64,000 nucleotides of DNA from Giardia muris (GCA_006247105.1 CM016926.1:186001-250000), one strand, 5' to 3'; counted from the stretch's first letter, positions 7,240-17,793 are shown. Notes: generated by a model not told the origin, from the sequence alone. A program made the numbers and translations.

Positions 7240-10200
7240 CGTTTTTCCCTGTGTCCGATTTCACCTTCGTTTTCGTCCGAGATCGTGCCCGAGACTTCCC
7301 ACGAGCGGTCCCCTCGGCATCGATAGATTGACCTTCGGGAAGTGGACATAGTTGCGTACGGAGATCCTCAGATACTGTGGTCATGAGCGGTTCCGGTTGG
7401 AGAACGGCATTGTCTCGATAAAAGCTCCTTAGAAGCGCTAAGCATGCTAGCTTCCGCTCGGAACCAACAGATTTCTGAGCCGGAGACTCATTGGCGAGGT
7501 CGAGACATGTCTTTCCAGTATGATGAGGAATGATACCCTCAGTTGGGAGAAGGATTTGTAACGCCTCGATGTTAAAGAGCTCGGCTGCGCGCATGCAGGC
7601 TGTCCGACTGTTGAACATCCGGATTCCTGCTTCGTACTGAATAAGTAGTTCCACTATATCCACATAGTTCTTCTCAGCGGCAAGCATTAGGGCCGTCATT
7701 CCATAGCTATCTTGCATTCTGGCCTCATCGATAAGTAACTGACAGGCCTGGAGCTGTCCGGAGCGTGAAGCGTACATAAGGGCTGTTCCCCCTCGCCAAT
7801 CAGATAACATCTGCATCCCAAGCTCATATTCCAGTAGTATTTTGATAGCAAAGACATTGCCCCGTTCTGCCGCATACATAAGAGCTGTTTTCCCGTATTC
7901 ATCATGAAGACCCGCTTGCGTGGCAGAGTACGTCCAAATCCCACACAAATCATCAGAAATAATGGCCTCGATAAGTGGGGTCCGACAAAAGCCGTAAGTG
8001 GGAGGCCCAACGTTCTTCACACCTTCGTACGGGTCCAGAAGGCGACATATCTCAATGTTCTGGGAGACTATTGCAAAGGTGAGGGCACAGACACCATCCG
8101 GTCGCCGCATTCCCGCTTCCGCGTCAAGTAGGAGTTTGCAACATTCGAGGTGGCCGTTTTTGGCTGCAAGCATAAGAGCGGTCGTCCCATCAACGTCTGC
8201 AAGACCTGCCTGTGAGAGGAGGCACCATGTCCGTCCTATTTGCCCTTCCTCTGCCATTTGCATGAGCTCTGTGTGACGCATACCTCGACGCTCAAAAGCA
8301 TCGGGATTCGGCCCATCAATCTTCGCCAAGGCAGCAGCGGCAACAAAGTCGCCATTGAGGACCGCAGAAGTCAGTGGACTGAAGTCTTGGTTAGCGGAAT
8401 GCTCGTAAGTTGCAGAGGCCTTTGCGTAGTTGAGGATATCGGGATAGCTCAGACCAGCGGGACTAGCCTTTGCACGCTGAAGGGCATTAGTAAAGGAGGC
8501 ATCAACGGTAACGTCGGACATCTGCATCGTGTCAATGTTCGGGAGTGCACGCATCTGTGCACCGGTTGAAAAGATCTCTCGCCTCGTATCCTCCTCTAAC
8601 GCACTATGCACCTCCGGAGAGATGATGGACGCTATCTGATAATTACCTCGCTCAACGGCTACCTCTAGTGCCGTTCGCCCATCTGGACTGAGGAGCTCGC
8701 GCTCATAAGAAGCTAGAATTTCTACTCCTTTTGCATCATCGTTTCCGATGGCTATGAAGAGAGCACTAAAACCATCAGCGTCAAGGATGCCGCCCTCTGT
8801 CGGTGCGAGGGCTTGGACGACGTCATGGTGCATCTTCTCGGTTGCGATATGCAGGGCTGTCTTTCCATTAGGGGTACGAAGACCAGCTTCACGTCCTGCT
8901 AAGATCCGAGCAACATGAGGATAGTTCTTTATTGCGCAAAGGTGAAGGGCTGAAAGCATCCCCTTCTTATAGCTCGTTCCACCCTCACGTGCGGCAAGGA
9001 CCCGTGCAACCTCAGGATGATCATTCTCTAGAGCATAAATGAGTGCGGTCTTCCCTTGATAGTCAAACTTATTGCCTTGATATGGGATTAGACAGTACGC
9101 AGTGATGATATCACCGCATTGTGCGGCACGCATCAAATCTGTGACGCCCAATTGGTCAGTAGTGGGGGTGATGGGTTTTGTTCCTTCAGCCTCAAGAAGT
9201 GCATTGGCCGCCAATAGACTATTGTTGAAGAGGGCTGTGTGTAGGGCTGTAATTCCATTGTTATCCTTCAAGCCTGACTCGAATGGGATTAGAAGCTGAA
9301 CGACTTCGACGTAGTTCTTCTCTGCCGCGTACATTAACGCCGTTTTTCCGAAGACATTCTTCTGGCGTGCATATTCGATGTTGGCACCAACTTCTGTGAC
9401 ATCCCCTTGAAGAGCAGCCATAATAAGTGGAGTGTTATGGACCTCCTTGACAAGAGGGTCTTCCGTATTCCGTCGGTAAGGTGATGCAAACCATAGAGTG
9501 GAAACGGTCATCCCTGGAAGTTCGTTTGATGGAGAGCCAGGAGGAGGTGGAGAGCGACCAGGAGTATTATCAACAGCAACACCACCTGTTGTTGTACTCC
9601 CTTCTCCATGAGGTGTCTGCAAGAAGGTTTCCGATGAGTTGAATGCGCCCTCATATTGTTGTTCTCGAGGTGGGGTATCTAAGCCAGTAGGCTGACTATC
9701 GTTCATGACCGAACTAGGCTTTAAGTCAGGGTGGTCTTCGTCAAGCTCCACGATGTCCTTCACCTCACGAAAGTCGGTATAATGATCTGAAGGACCCTTC
9801 TGAGAGACCTCATTGATGAGAGAGGAATTGTCTTCTATCATAGCCATAGGTGGAATTGGTCGTCTTTCCTCAGAGTATAGCTCCAGCGGTTGAGGCCCTT
9901 GAAAGTTAAGGACCTCTATAGCAGTCTTGACGAACGGATGAGAAGAAACCTCGAAGATGGATGGCCGAGTCAAAGGGTTTGGATCAAGCAAGTCGACAAC
10001 CAGCGACCTTAATGGTTCCGGATAGATACGAGGAATGGCCTTATCCTTGGGGCTTAACTTGAGAACATTATTTCGAATGGTAGCGGCATCTGAGCCGGAA
10101 GTGAGGGGTGTGAGTGTGCAGAGATAGTACAGGACGGCTCCAAGAGACCAGACGTCAACCTTCTCGTCATATTCGTCATCATCTGAGAGGAGTTCGGGGG

Positions 10201-10768
10201 CACAATAAGGACCTTTGGCTCGAATATTAAGATGTAGTTGGGTTTGAAAGAGATCCTCTGTCAATGGAAGATCTCCTAATCGGATGGCCCCCGAAGTGTC
10301 AACGAGGACGTTTGCTGGCTGGATGGCGCGGTGGACCACGGCTCCAAGTGAGTAAATCTGACTATCATTGTCTTTGAAATCCTTATTATCGGGAGTGTGT
10401 AAGTACAGGATTCCGAGGACGAGCTGCGCAAGGACGTCGCAGACGACGCGCTCCGGGACGATTGCTTCTCGCACCCTATATGCAGCCACGAGGCTATTAA
10501 GGTTTCCATCGCTCAGCTCCATAACGACGTGGTACATCTTCCGCGTCTCCTCCGCGATGGCCCGCTTAATCTGCACGACGTGGTCGTTCTCGATGTACGT
10601 GCATGCGGTCAGAATTTGAGAGATGTCATCTGGAGAGATATAAGGAAGGCCTTTGTACGAGACCGTCTTATGCGCAAGTAGACCCTTTCCCACAGGGTCC
10701 TGCACCTCATAGACGCACGAGTACCCAGTCTCCCCGACGACCGACCGCGCGGTGTATGGAGCAGTCAT
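7142..10768 (-). CDS. NEK-type pseudokinase with ankyrin repeats
   Basis: The protein has 1208 residues from the ATG at 10768 (GGTAAAATTTG precedes it). The kinase domain spans about 1-290: loop GETGYSCV at 12-19 and AHK34 are kept. The catalytic HRD is HRA148 and DFG is D166-L-P, so phosphotransfer is unlikely. An acidic/Ser/Pro linker follows (about 300-440). Two ankyrin blocks then occupy about 440-720 and 800-1120, with Giardia-type repeats such as KTALMYAAEKNYVEVVQLL. The last 60 residues are Lys/Arg-rich (KSRARSRTKTKVK, RTPRARRR) and overlap the next gene. NEK-ankyrin pseudokinases are a large Giardia family that often localises to the cytoskeleton; a scaffold role here is inferred. Confidence 0.85.
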   Translation of the reverse strand: MTAPYTARSVVGETGYSCVYEVQDPVGKGLLAHKTVSYKGLPYISPDDISQILTACTYIENDHVVQIKRAIAEETRKMYHVVMELSDGNLNSLVAAYRVREAIVPERVVCDVLAQLVLGILYLHTPDNKDFKDNDSQIYSLGAVVHRAIQPANVLVDTSGAIRLGDLPLTEDLFQTQLHLNIRAKGPYCAPELLSDDDEYDEKVDVWSLGAVLYYLCTLTPLTSGSDAATIRNNVLKLSPKDKAIPRIYPEPLRSLVVDLLDPNPLTRPSIFEVSSHPFVKTAIEVLNFQGPQPLELYSEERRPIPPMAMIEDNSSLINEVSQKGPSDHYTDFREVKDIVELDEDHPDLKPSSVMNDSQPTGLDTPPREQQYEGAFNSSETFLQTPHGEGSTTTGGVAVDNTPGRSPPPPGSPSNELPGMTVSTLWFASPYRRNTEDPLVKEVHNTPLIMAALQGDVTEVGANIEYARQKNVFGKTALMYAAEKNYVEVVQLLIPFESGLKDNNGITALHTALFNNSLLAANALLEAEGTKPITPTTDQLGVTDLMRAAQCGDIITAYCLIPYQGNKFDYQGKTALIYALENDHPEVARVLAAREGGTSYKKGMLSALHLCAIKNYPHVARILAGREAGLRTPNGKTALHIATEKMHHDVVQALAPTEGGILDADGFSALFIAIGNDDAKGVEILASYERELLSPDGRTALEVAVERGNYQIASIISPEVHSALEEDTRREIFSTGAQMRALPNIDTMQMSDVTVDASFTNALQRAKASPAGLSYPDILNYAKASATYEHSANQDFSPLTSAVLNGDFVAAAALAKIDGPNPDAFERRGMRHTELMQMAEEGQIGRTWCLLSQAGLADVDGTTALMLAAKNGHLECCKLLLDAEAGMRRPDGVCALTFAIVSQNIEICRLLDPYEGVKNVGPPTYGFCRTPLIEAIISDDLCGIWTYSATQAGLHDEYGKTALMYAAERGNVFAIKILLEYELGMQMLSDWRGGTALMYASRSGQLQACQLLIDEARMQDSYGMTALMLAAEKNYVDIVELLIQYEAGIRMFNSRTACMRAAELFNIEALQILLPTEGIIPHHTGKTCLDLANESPAQKSVGSERKLACLALLRSFYRDNAVLQPEPLMTTVSEDLRTQLCPLPEGQSIDAEGTARGKSRARSRTKTKVKSDTGKNDVPGGPSEATHKARRGSSTTRTPRARRRVLRE

Positions 10769-10777
10769 CAAATTTTA
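10769..10777 (-). promoter_or_regulatory. Fused stop/poly(A)-like/initiator element
   Basis: On the minus strand GGTAAAATTTG runs from the TAA stop of the CFAP57-like gene straight into the ATG at 10768, leaving 6 nt between genes. The GTAAA core resembles the AGTAAA poly(A) signal, and the AAATTTG stretch resembles the A/T-rich initiator. Confidence 0.45.
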
Positions 10778-13700
10778 CCTCCTATGAGATATGGAAGGAA
10801 GCATGGAGGGTACCTCCTTTGGCCTCACGAGGTCGACACCAACAGAGCTGATCTCGGACTGCTCATGGCCTTGCCCTCCAACCCGTCCCCGTGGGGGTGA
10901 CTGTGCAGGAGTACTGACAGCAGTCCCATCACTTGGTCGAACAAGAGTGGGTAATGATAATTTCGGTGCAGTTTTGGCTTGCCTTTCCGGTGATGAAATG
11001 GTGGGATTCCCTGGATATCGAGAGTCGAGATAGTCGCTTAATTCCGTCTTCTCCTTCAATAAGGTATATAGATCAGGGGCTCTAGCTTCTTGAGTCGAGG
11101 TCTCGGTCGGATCAAGGGTCCTTCCCATGTCCGACTCTATATGTCCGTTGTACTTCTGGATCTCCTCCTCGATCTGAGTCAATATCTTACTAACGCTTCT
11201 ATTGAATACTATATCATTAGTCACATCTAACGCTCCGGACTGGCGCTTCTTGATAAGCTCCAACTTAGCTGCTCGCAATTGCTGTTGGATATGCTTATTT
11301 TCACGGCGCATGATGTTTGTGAGCGCCAGCAGCTCGCTAGAGTGGACACGGGAGTTCTCGATAGCCTGGTTTAGCTGCATGCGGCGTCGTTCCAAGGACT
11401 TTTGGAGGGTTGCGACAGACTTCTCTAAATGTACACGTTGTCTCGCTAAAACCTCATCAGACATCATCCGATTCTGAGTTGACAAAAGAGTGCCAACAGC
11501 CGTCGAATTACTAGCACCACAGATCAGACTAGTCATAGGAGTTCGCATTAATTCGACATCATCGAGGTTGAGGTTGGCACGATGCGCCGTATCGCTACAA
11601 TATTTGTTGTAAAGAGATCGGATGGCATCATTGGTCCCTCTGACGGAGTACGTATGTATCTTCTTTTCCTTCTCAAGAAGACATGCATATTCGATCCCCT
11701 TGAGTTGTGTCTCTCGTCTTTGTCGAGCCAGCTCCTCAAGAGAGTCGGTGTCCTTACTGATGCTCTGTGTCCCTTGACGAGTGCTTGGATCAGTAAAGAG
11801 AGCATTCTGGGCAACGGCAACTGCCATGTTATAGGAGACTGTATCATAGACCTTTCGAGGACGCCCGGATTGCGATCTATCGAGCTTCGAGGCCGCTTGT
11901 AGAAGAGGCTTACTAATCGCTTTCCCAGTAGTGATCCTTTTAAGCTCACGGTCATGCCGCTCATTGATGGCGATCTGCTCGACAATGTGCCGCATGTCGG
12001 AAAGGAGTGTCTTCAGATGTTGTTCCTCATCTTCTAGTTCCGCCTGCTTACTATGAAACTCCTTCAACAATCCTTGACGCGTAAGTTTCATGTTTGCAAT
12101 CCTCAAGTTAGTTTGATATTGTTGTTCGCCAACTCGAGTTAACTCCTCACTCATATCTCTCGACTGCTTGGCTAGTGCTGCGATGACCGTATCTCGTGGT
12201 TCGATGCATTCATTCAGCTCATCCGCACGCCCTTGAAGGATCTGTCCCACTTTTTCTAGATCCTTCTTCTCCTTAGCCATCGCATCGTAGCTCTTCTCCT
12301 TGGCCCGAATAAGTTGCTCCTTGTCTCGGATGTCCGATTGGAGGGTCTCTAGCGTATTCTTTGCTAGCTGCAGCGTGTTTAAGAGTTGTTCTGCCTCCGC
12401 ACGGATGCTCATCAATTCGTTCTTCCGATCGGCAGTAGTACGTGCGGTTAAGGCGAATTGTGCATCAAGTTCCTTGTGCTTCTTCCGGAGCTGCGCTACA
12501 ACTTGTGCCTCCTTCATGACGTTAACGGTGTATTCCTCTTTTATCTTCGCTATCTCATCTTCAAACGAGAGATTAGCTTTATCGACAATATCAATGGTCT
12601 TTTGCCGGAGGATCTTCTCGTCCTCAAAAAGACCATCAAGTTGGGCTTGAAGGTCATCACGTTGCTGTTGTGTTTGCTTCTTCGCGCTCTTAAGAGCCTC
12701 TTCCAGTTCCTTTTCCTGTCGTGATAGTTCTTTTCCATGTGCCTCCTCCGCCCGAAGAAGCTTCTCAACAAGGTCATTCTTCTGTTTCTTTAGAACTCGA
12801 ACCTGCTCATCAAAGCTATCGCAGAGCTCCTTAAGAATGACATTCTGCTGGATATCTCTATCCCGAAGAATGGTCTTACGCTGCTCAAGTGCTTTGTCAT
12901 GCCGATTGAATGCTGCTGAAAGAGCATGTAAGGAGTCGCGCTGGGTCTCCAGATAGCGGCTCAGGAGGCCTTGTAGTTGACCTTCACATATCCGTGTCGT
13001 TTCATGGACATAGGAGATAGAGGCCTGACGAAGTAGGAGCATATGCATCAGAACCTCGTAATACAACGTATCAAGGACAGTTTGCTGTGCAGAAGAGCGT
13101 ATGACGCACGCAGCATCCAACCCTGCGCTTGGAGAGGGCTTAACGCAAAAGGGTACTCCAGGGAAACGTAGCCGTGAAATTAGGATCATTCCGTCAACGC
13201 TGGCAGACACAATGTAAGACCCTTGGACGATAGCCACGTGCGTGACTGGGGCGCTATGCAATGGAAGATCACAATAAGGTTGATAATATTCATGCGTCTG
13301 AGGATCTATCGTAGGGTATGGTTGAAGTACTACATTTCCTAGAAGAGAGCCCGTGACAATGAGCTGCTTATTTTTCTTGATAAAGTTCGTATTAGTGAAG
13401 AGGGAGGTGATGGAACTATCCGCACGAAGAAAGCTACTACGAGTGGCATTCCGCGCTGCTGGTCCAAGAGTTGAGAGGGAGATGACATTCCATGAGCGAT
13501 AAGCATCACGTCCATATGAGAGCCGAGCTGAGTTCACGGCACGTGAACAGAGATATTCTACTGTCGCAAAGCATGAAGCGTTAATAGCTATGTTATATTG
13601 AAGACCGGGAAGAGTGTATAAGCCCGTCACTGGAAGCTCAAACGCTGGGGATCCAATGCTTTGGTTTGGGAGGAAGGTAGATAAGGAGCCCTTGGGCGCC

Positions 13701-16700
13701 TGATAGGACTGCCGTAGAAGAGATAGAGAGCCATTGACACCGGCCTGAGTATTTCCAACTTCAGTCCCAGCCACAGTGCTCACCATTGTGAGTCCCACCT
13801 TCAAGTGAGTATCTCCAATTGTTTGCTTTGGTTCTGGACTTGAGCCTCGCATGGGAGATCGAATGTTGCTAATTGTCAGAGTGTCATCTATTTGGGCATC
13901 TCTAACTGGGAGCGAGCCGGCCATCGTGAAGTTGAAACGGCTGGTATCATATTCCTGTAATAGTGGATCCTTCCCTGGGTTTGTCAAGGCGATAGCGGAA
14001 ATCGTAGACATTCCAGTACCATTCTGAATCACAGTGTCAAGTGTCGGGGTTGGGCGAGGGACTAACGATCGAACAAACTTGAGATCACGTGTCATTCCTG
14101 GAGGTCCATCCGAGGAACGTCCAATCCATCCAACACTCCAGTCCTGGCGAGTGAAACCAAATTCCACCAGCGTTCCGACGGAAGTGACGCCGATAAGAGG
14201 GAGATAAGGGATCTTATCGCTCTGAGATGCTTTCACGGCCTCAAAAGCGGAAGGAAGAAAGCTATCTGGGGGTACGAACTCCATCTGAATCAGATGGAAA
14301 CCAAGCTTTGGGATGAGACTTCGAGCATTGCTTCCGGAGCGGAATGACGTCACAGGTAGATGCTCTAAGTCATGTGCAGCTGATGGCGTTGGAGGAACAG
14401 ATCGTTCTGGCCCAGTAGCCTTTGGCTTCGGCTTGGATCCATCTAGGAAGAAGCCACCAGTGATATAACGATTAACCAATGCGCCTGTATGAGTACGGAA
14501 TAAACAGATATCCCCATCAGAAAAGGCGACTGCGACTAATAGGTTGTGACTAACGGCAATGCAAGTGGGAAGTGCATCATCATCAATGTGCTGTTTGGCC
14601 TTCTGATACTGCTGATGAACCTCGGGTGAGTAGGAAGGGAACTCATGAGGGGTAGGTGCGAAGTTCGAACGCTGACCCAAAGGAATCCGTTTCAGAAGTC
14701 GGAACTCCATGAAAGAAAAAACATAGACGCTTCGATGAGTTAGGATGTAAAAGTAATTGCCATGCGTCCCGAAGGTCAATGCAACAACTGGCGAATCACA
14801 GTCAACGATAGCCTTGCACTCGAGGGAGGCGTCTGTGAGGGCCAAGATGCAGACACAATATCCTTTTTCGGTCCGTGCTCGCCGCGTCGGACTAGCTGTT
14901 CTTGGGCTACTATTAGTAGGATAATTCTTGTTATGTGCAGCAACCGTGATGAAACGCCCGCTAGGATGAAAGGCGATCGCCGCAATCCGGACGTTAGTCG
15001 GAACCCGCACCGTCTCAATGGTCTCGGTGATGAGCTCCGTAGTGTATTGTTGCGCCCGCGAGAGAACACGTGGTGGGGACTTCGGCGGTCCAGAGTGAGT
15101 CTCTAACGCGGTTAAGCCGAGGCGTTCAGTCTGTGTCGTTTGTAAGCTTGTTGAAAGCGGTTGGCCAAAGGAGAAAGTGGATGAGACCTTCTGGAAGGTC
15201 CCACTGCTCAATTGACCAGACCTTTCGATTCCGAGGCTAGATGAGTCCTCAGTCATAGTGTTCATGCTTGGATGCCCCGCAAGTGAGATCTTCGAGGTTG
15301 ATTCCTCTCCAACCTTTGAATCTTCCTCAGTATCTAAGATATTCCATTGCCATGTGGCAACCGGAAGTCCTCTGACGACATCAAGAACATAGAGCTGGCC
15401 ATTGTCGTTTCCAAGCGCGCAATAACCCAGCTCGTCAGCTGCTTCCATGCAAGTGATGGGGACGCATGGGAATTGAACATCTGGACCGATACGAAACCCG
15501 GTACCCTGCGCTGTGGAATCGATCGAGACTCCATTATTAATAAAGCCTTGGCTACTCAAAAGGGTCACTATGGATGAGGGAGTTTGGAATAGGGCGGTGA
15601 ATGGACAGAAAACGGACGCCTCAATGATTGACAACGGCCACGTTTTGGGTTCGGAATATAACTCCAACTCAAGTGGGGTACAACGAGTGTCAGCGTTTTT
15701 GCTTACAAGAAGGGTTGGAAGAGATGACATGGGAGTGAAAAGTGAAATCACGTTTGAGTTGCGCACGATGCTATCCGGGTTCCGGAGGATGTAACGCAGA
15801 CGTCTAACGCTATCATATGCCAAAGCTAGGGCTTCAGTGTTTCTAGAATTAAGTGTATTAAGTTTCAACGTTAACGCCTTACTCTGAGTGCTCATGGTCG
15901 AACGTTCAACAATATCGGCGAGCGATAGGTTGCTCTTCCCTGTCTGTTCGTTTCTCCTGTTGAGTATCGGCTTGGATTCCACCTTTCCAATCTCGCTTCG
16001 CTGTGTATCATTACTCGTTTGTTGTTCGGCCGTCTCATCGTCCTCTCCTTTTCCAAGCGAGTCGGGGCCGGATAGACGCCCCAACCGTCGACTATCGGAG
16101 GCCGTGTCGGAGATACCCTTGGTTGGACGTGGTGGGCGTCGACGAGCATCTGGAAGCAGGGTGGCCTCTGCATTCGTACCATCAACCGCTTGTGGTAATG
16201 AAAGAGATGCTGATTCAAGGAGGAGCTTCTTCTGGGCGTTAAGAACCGTCATCAGGGCGTACCGCGTCAAGCTATTCGATACGAAGACGTTCCCCCCGTC
16301 TGTATATACCAGGACCCGTTGGGTGCATGGGCAAACGTCGATGTGCATGACGGCACGGAAGGAACAGGGTAGAAGGATCGAGCGTAAGACCTGAAGCTCG
16401 GGGACGCGCACCCGTAAGCCTCCCGCGGTCTGGCAAGACATTTGAAGGGCATACGACTTCTCGGAGGCATTATCTACGCGGCCAATATCGAGGGTTGAGA
16501 CGGGCGCAACTTTTGGTTCAAGGTCGTGTAAGAGGATGACGAGGACACGTCCGAACGAAGACCCAATAAGGACAATATCATGATCGATTAGGGCGACGCA
16601 CGTTATCCGTTCTCGAAGCCCGGGGTCGCCACTTAAGGTATCAAGATGGTTCCGAATTGCATATTGGACGATCTTGCCAAACCGATCATCGCCAGCGTGG

Positions 16701-17518
16701 TTCGCCCCAGGGTCAATACGAATACTATCAAGAAGTAACTGTTCCGGGACGAAGCAACAAAGGTGGTCCTTCCGAAGGATGATTAGTTCTCCAGTCTCAG
16801 GGACATGCAGAAGAGTATAGGGGTCTTGTAGACAACGAATGGACGCAAAGGCACCAACGATCCGCTTCATAGTGAAGAGAGACTGGCTCTTTATGAAGTC
16901 TTCCTGGACCGTCGAAAACTGTACGGATGATGGAGACATAATCATGATGAGCTCCTCGATATGTTCTGAAAAGCAAGTAGATACAACCTCGTGCGAGACC
17001 TGAATGCTTGAGTATAGCTTTGAGTTCGTGTGGGTATGTGTCTTTGCAAGATCCTCTTGGACCGCTTGTGGGAGTGCCCAGACGGCTAGTACATAATCCG
17101 GTTCTCCTAATTGTGCAGAAACTAGACGGTCATGGGCAGAGAAAGAGACACTCAGAACCTCTCCATTTGAATACTGAAGGACCGCCTCTGGGAAGGTTAA
17201 AAGCATAACACGAGTCATATGCTTCAAAGAGAATATGTGAATCCTTGGTTGATTCCCTGAAAGCGAGACGATCGCCAAGAACCTTCGGGTCTGGGAGATG
17301 AACACCTTCTGGATGTTTGATAAATAAGGCTCAAGCTGCATGGTCGTGCAGCTATTATCTTCAATGCTTCGACTCACTAGTAATCGTCCAGCAATATAGC
17401 AAAGTCTTGCCCAGTTTGCAGTAAAGAAGAAGGCAGGTTGAATGGCAAGGTTGAACCCAAAAACGGCCAGGGGCTCGAGACTAGGCTTCGTTGAAGCTTG
17501 CCGTGGTGATGGTGTCAT
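10775..17518 (-). CDS. CFAP57/WDR65-like axonemal WD-repeat and coiled-coil protein, very long
   Basis: The protein has 2247 residues from the ATG at 17518. The N-terminus reads like CFAP57: an IAGRLLVSR propeller entry, FISQTRRFLAIVSLSG, then a YVLAVWAL strand. WD/propeller sequence, interrupted by Ser-rich loops, continues to about 1480. A long coiled coil spans about 1490-2050. Near residue 1770 lies the hallmark order DKEQLIRAKEK...KKDLEKVGQIL...CIEPRDTVI, which corresponds to the CFAP57 coiled-coil motif with the invariant IEPR. Known CFAP57 proteins are about 1250 residues and take part in axonemal inner-arm dynein assembly; here the propeller part is expanded by low-complexity insertions. 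A tail with SP/TP sites ends the protein. Confidence 0.75.
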   Translation of the reverse strand: MTPSPRQASTKPSLEPLAVFGFNLAIQPAFFFTANWARLCYIAGRLLVSRSIEDNSCTTMQLEPYLSNIQKVFISQTRRFLAIVSLSGNQPRIHIFSLKHMTRVMLLTFPEAVLQYSNGEVLSVSFSAHDRLVSAQLGEPDYVLAVWALPQAVQEDLAKTHTHTNSKLYSSIQVSHEVVSTCFSEHIEELIMIMSPSSVQFSTVQEDFIKSQSLFTMKRIVGAFASIRCLQDPYTLLHVPETGELIILRKDHLCCFVPEQLLLDSIRIDPGANHAGDDRFGKIVQYAIRNHLDTLSGDPGLRERITCVALIDHDIVLIGSSFGRVLVILLHDLEPKVAPVSTLDIGRVDNASEKSYALQMSCQTAGGLRVRVPELQVLRSILLPCSFRAVMHIDVCPCTQRVLVYTDGGNVFVSNSLTRYALMTVLNAQKKLLLESASLSLPQAVDGTNAEATLLPDARRRPPRPTKGISDTASDSRRLGRLSGPDSLGKGEDDETAEQQTSNDTQRSEIGKVESKPILNRRNEQTGKSNLSLADIVERSTMSTQSKALTLKLNTLNSRNTEALALAYDSVRRLRYILRNPDSIVRNSNVISLFTPMSSLPTLLVSKNADTRCTPLELELYSEPKTWPLSIIEASVFCPFTALFQTPSSIVTLLSSQGFINNGVSIDSTAQGTGFRIGPDVQFPCVPITCMEAADELGYCALGNDNGQLYVLDVVRGLPVATWQWNILDTEEDSKVGEESTSKISLAGHPSMNTMTEDSSSLGIERSGQLSSGTFQKVSSTFSFGQPLSTSLQTTQTERLGLTALETHSGPPKSPPRVLSRAQQYTTELITETIETVRVPTNVRIAAIAFHPSGRFITVAAHNKNYPTNSSPRTASPTRRARTEKGYCVCILALTDASLECKAIVDCDSPVVALTFGTHGNYFYILTHRSVYVFSFMEFRLLKRIPLGQRSNFAPTPHEFPSYSPEVHQQYQKAKQHIDDDALPTCIAVSHNLLVAVAFSDGDICLFRTHTGALVNRYITGGFFLDGSKPKPKATGPERSVPPTPSAAHDLEHLPVTSFRSGSNARSLIPKLGFHLIQMEFVPPDSFLPSAFEAVKASQSDKIPYLPLIGVTSVGTLVEFGFTRQDWSVGWIGRSSDGPPGMTRDLKFVRSLVPRPTPTLDTVIQNGTGMSTISAIALTNPGKDPLLQEYDTSRFNFTMAGSLPVRDAQIDDTLTISNIRSPMRGSSPEPKQTIGDTHLKVGLTMVSTVAGTEVGNTQAGVNGSLSLLRQSYQAPKGSLSTFLPNQSIGSPAFELPVTGLYTLPGLQYNIAINASCFATVEYLCSRAVNSARLSYGRDAYRSWNVISLSTLGPAARNATRSSFLRADSSITSLFTNTNFIKKNKQLIVTGSLLGNVVLQPYPTIDPQTHEYYQPYCDLPLHSAPVTHVAIVQGSYIVSASVDGMILISRLRFPGVPFCVKPSPSAGLDAACVIRSSAQQTVLDTLYYEVLMHMLLLRQASISYVHETTRICEGQLQGLLSRYLETQRDSLHALSAAFNRHDKALEQRKTILRDRDIQQNVILKELCDSFDEQVRVLKKQKNDLVEKLLRAEEAHGKELSRQEKELEEALKSAKKQTQQQRDDLQAQLDGLFEDEKILRQKTIDIVDKANLSFEDEIAKIKEEYTVNVMKEAQVVAQLRKKHKELDAQFALTARTTADRKNELMSIRAEAEQLLNTLQLAKNTLETLQSDIRDKEQLIRAKEKSYDAMAKEKKDLEKVGQILQGRADELNECIEPRDTVIAALAKQSRDMSEELTRVGEQQYQTNLRIANMKLTRQGLLKEFHSKQAELEDEEQHLKTLLSDMRHIVEQIAINERHDRELKRITTGKAISKPLLQAASKLDRSQSGRPRKVYDTVSYNMAVAVAQNALFTDPSTRQGTQSISKDTDSLEELARQRRETQLKGIEYACLLEKEKKIHTYSVRGTNDAIRSLYNKYCSDTAHRANLNLDDVELMRTPMTSLICGASNSTAVGTLLSTQNRMMSDEVLARQRVHLEKSVATLQKSLERRRMQLNQAIENSRVHSSELLALTNIMRRENKHIQQQLRAAKLELIKKRQSGALDVTNDIVFNRSVSKILTQIEEEIQKYNGHIESDMGRTLDPTETSTQEARAPDLYTLLKEKTELSDYLDSRYPGNPTISSPERQAKTAPKLSLPTLVRPSDGTAVSTPAQSPPRGRVGGQGHEQSEISSVGVDLVRPKEVPSMLPSISHRR

Positions 17519-17528
17519 CAAATACCAG

Positions 17529-17538
17529 TTTTTTTACT
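17529..17538 (-). promoter_or_regulatory. AGTAAAAAAA: FIP1 poly(A) signal and likely CFAP57 initiator
   Basis: Directly after the FIP1 TAG, the minus strand reads AGTAAAAAAACTGG and then the CFAP57 ATG at 17518. The AGTAAA matches the Giardia poly(A) signal and the A-tract fits an initiator, so one 10-bp element probably serves both genes. Confidence 0.5.
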
Positions 17539-17793
17539 CTATGTCCCGTCATCTTTCTTCTCGACCCTCTGCTTCCGCTGCCAGCAGTATAGCCGCCACG
17601 TGGCCTCATCAAACCCATAGTTGAAGTATTGAGATAAGACCTCCAAACTCTTCGCCTGACGCCAGGGCTTCTCCACCATCCCGTCGATATCGAACTCGTA
17701 GATGGAGACGCCATCGTACGTCGGTCCGGCTTGCTCTGCGGGGGCCTCGGCCTCGTCATGGATTGGAGCGTCACTGGACGAGTACTCCTCCAT
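17539..17793 (-). CDS. FIP1: FIP1-like polyadenylation factor, minimal form
   Basis: The protein has only 84 residues. Residues 34-75 hold a clear Fip1 motif: FDIDGMVEKPWRQ, then LSQYFNYGFDEATWRLYC. This is the segment that binds CPSF30 zinc fingers and helps tether poly(A) polymerase. Yeast and animal FIP1 proteins are several hundred residues, so this is reduced to the motif plus an acidic N-terminus (about 30 residues). The ATG at 17793 follows CGATAAAA, in which TAA is the stop of the upstream kinase gene, leaving 2 nt between the genes. Confidence 0.85.
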   Translation of the reverse strand: MEEYSSSDAPIHDEAEAPAEQAGPTYDGVSIYEFDIDGMVEKPWRQAKSLEVLSQYFNYGFDEATWRLYCWQRKQRVEKKDDGT

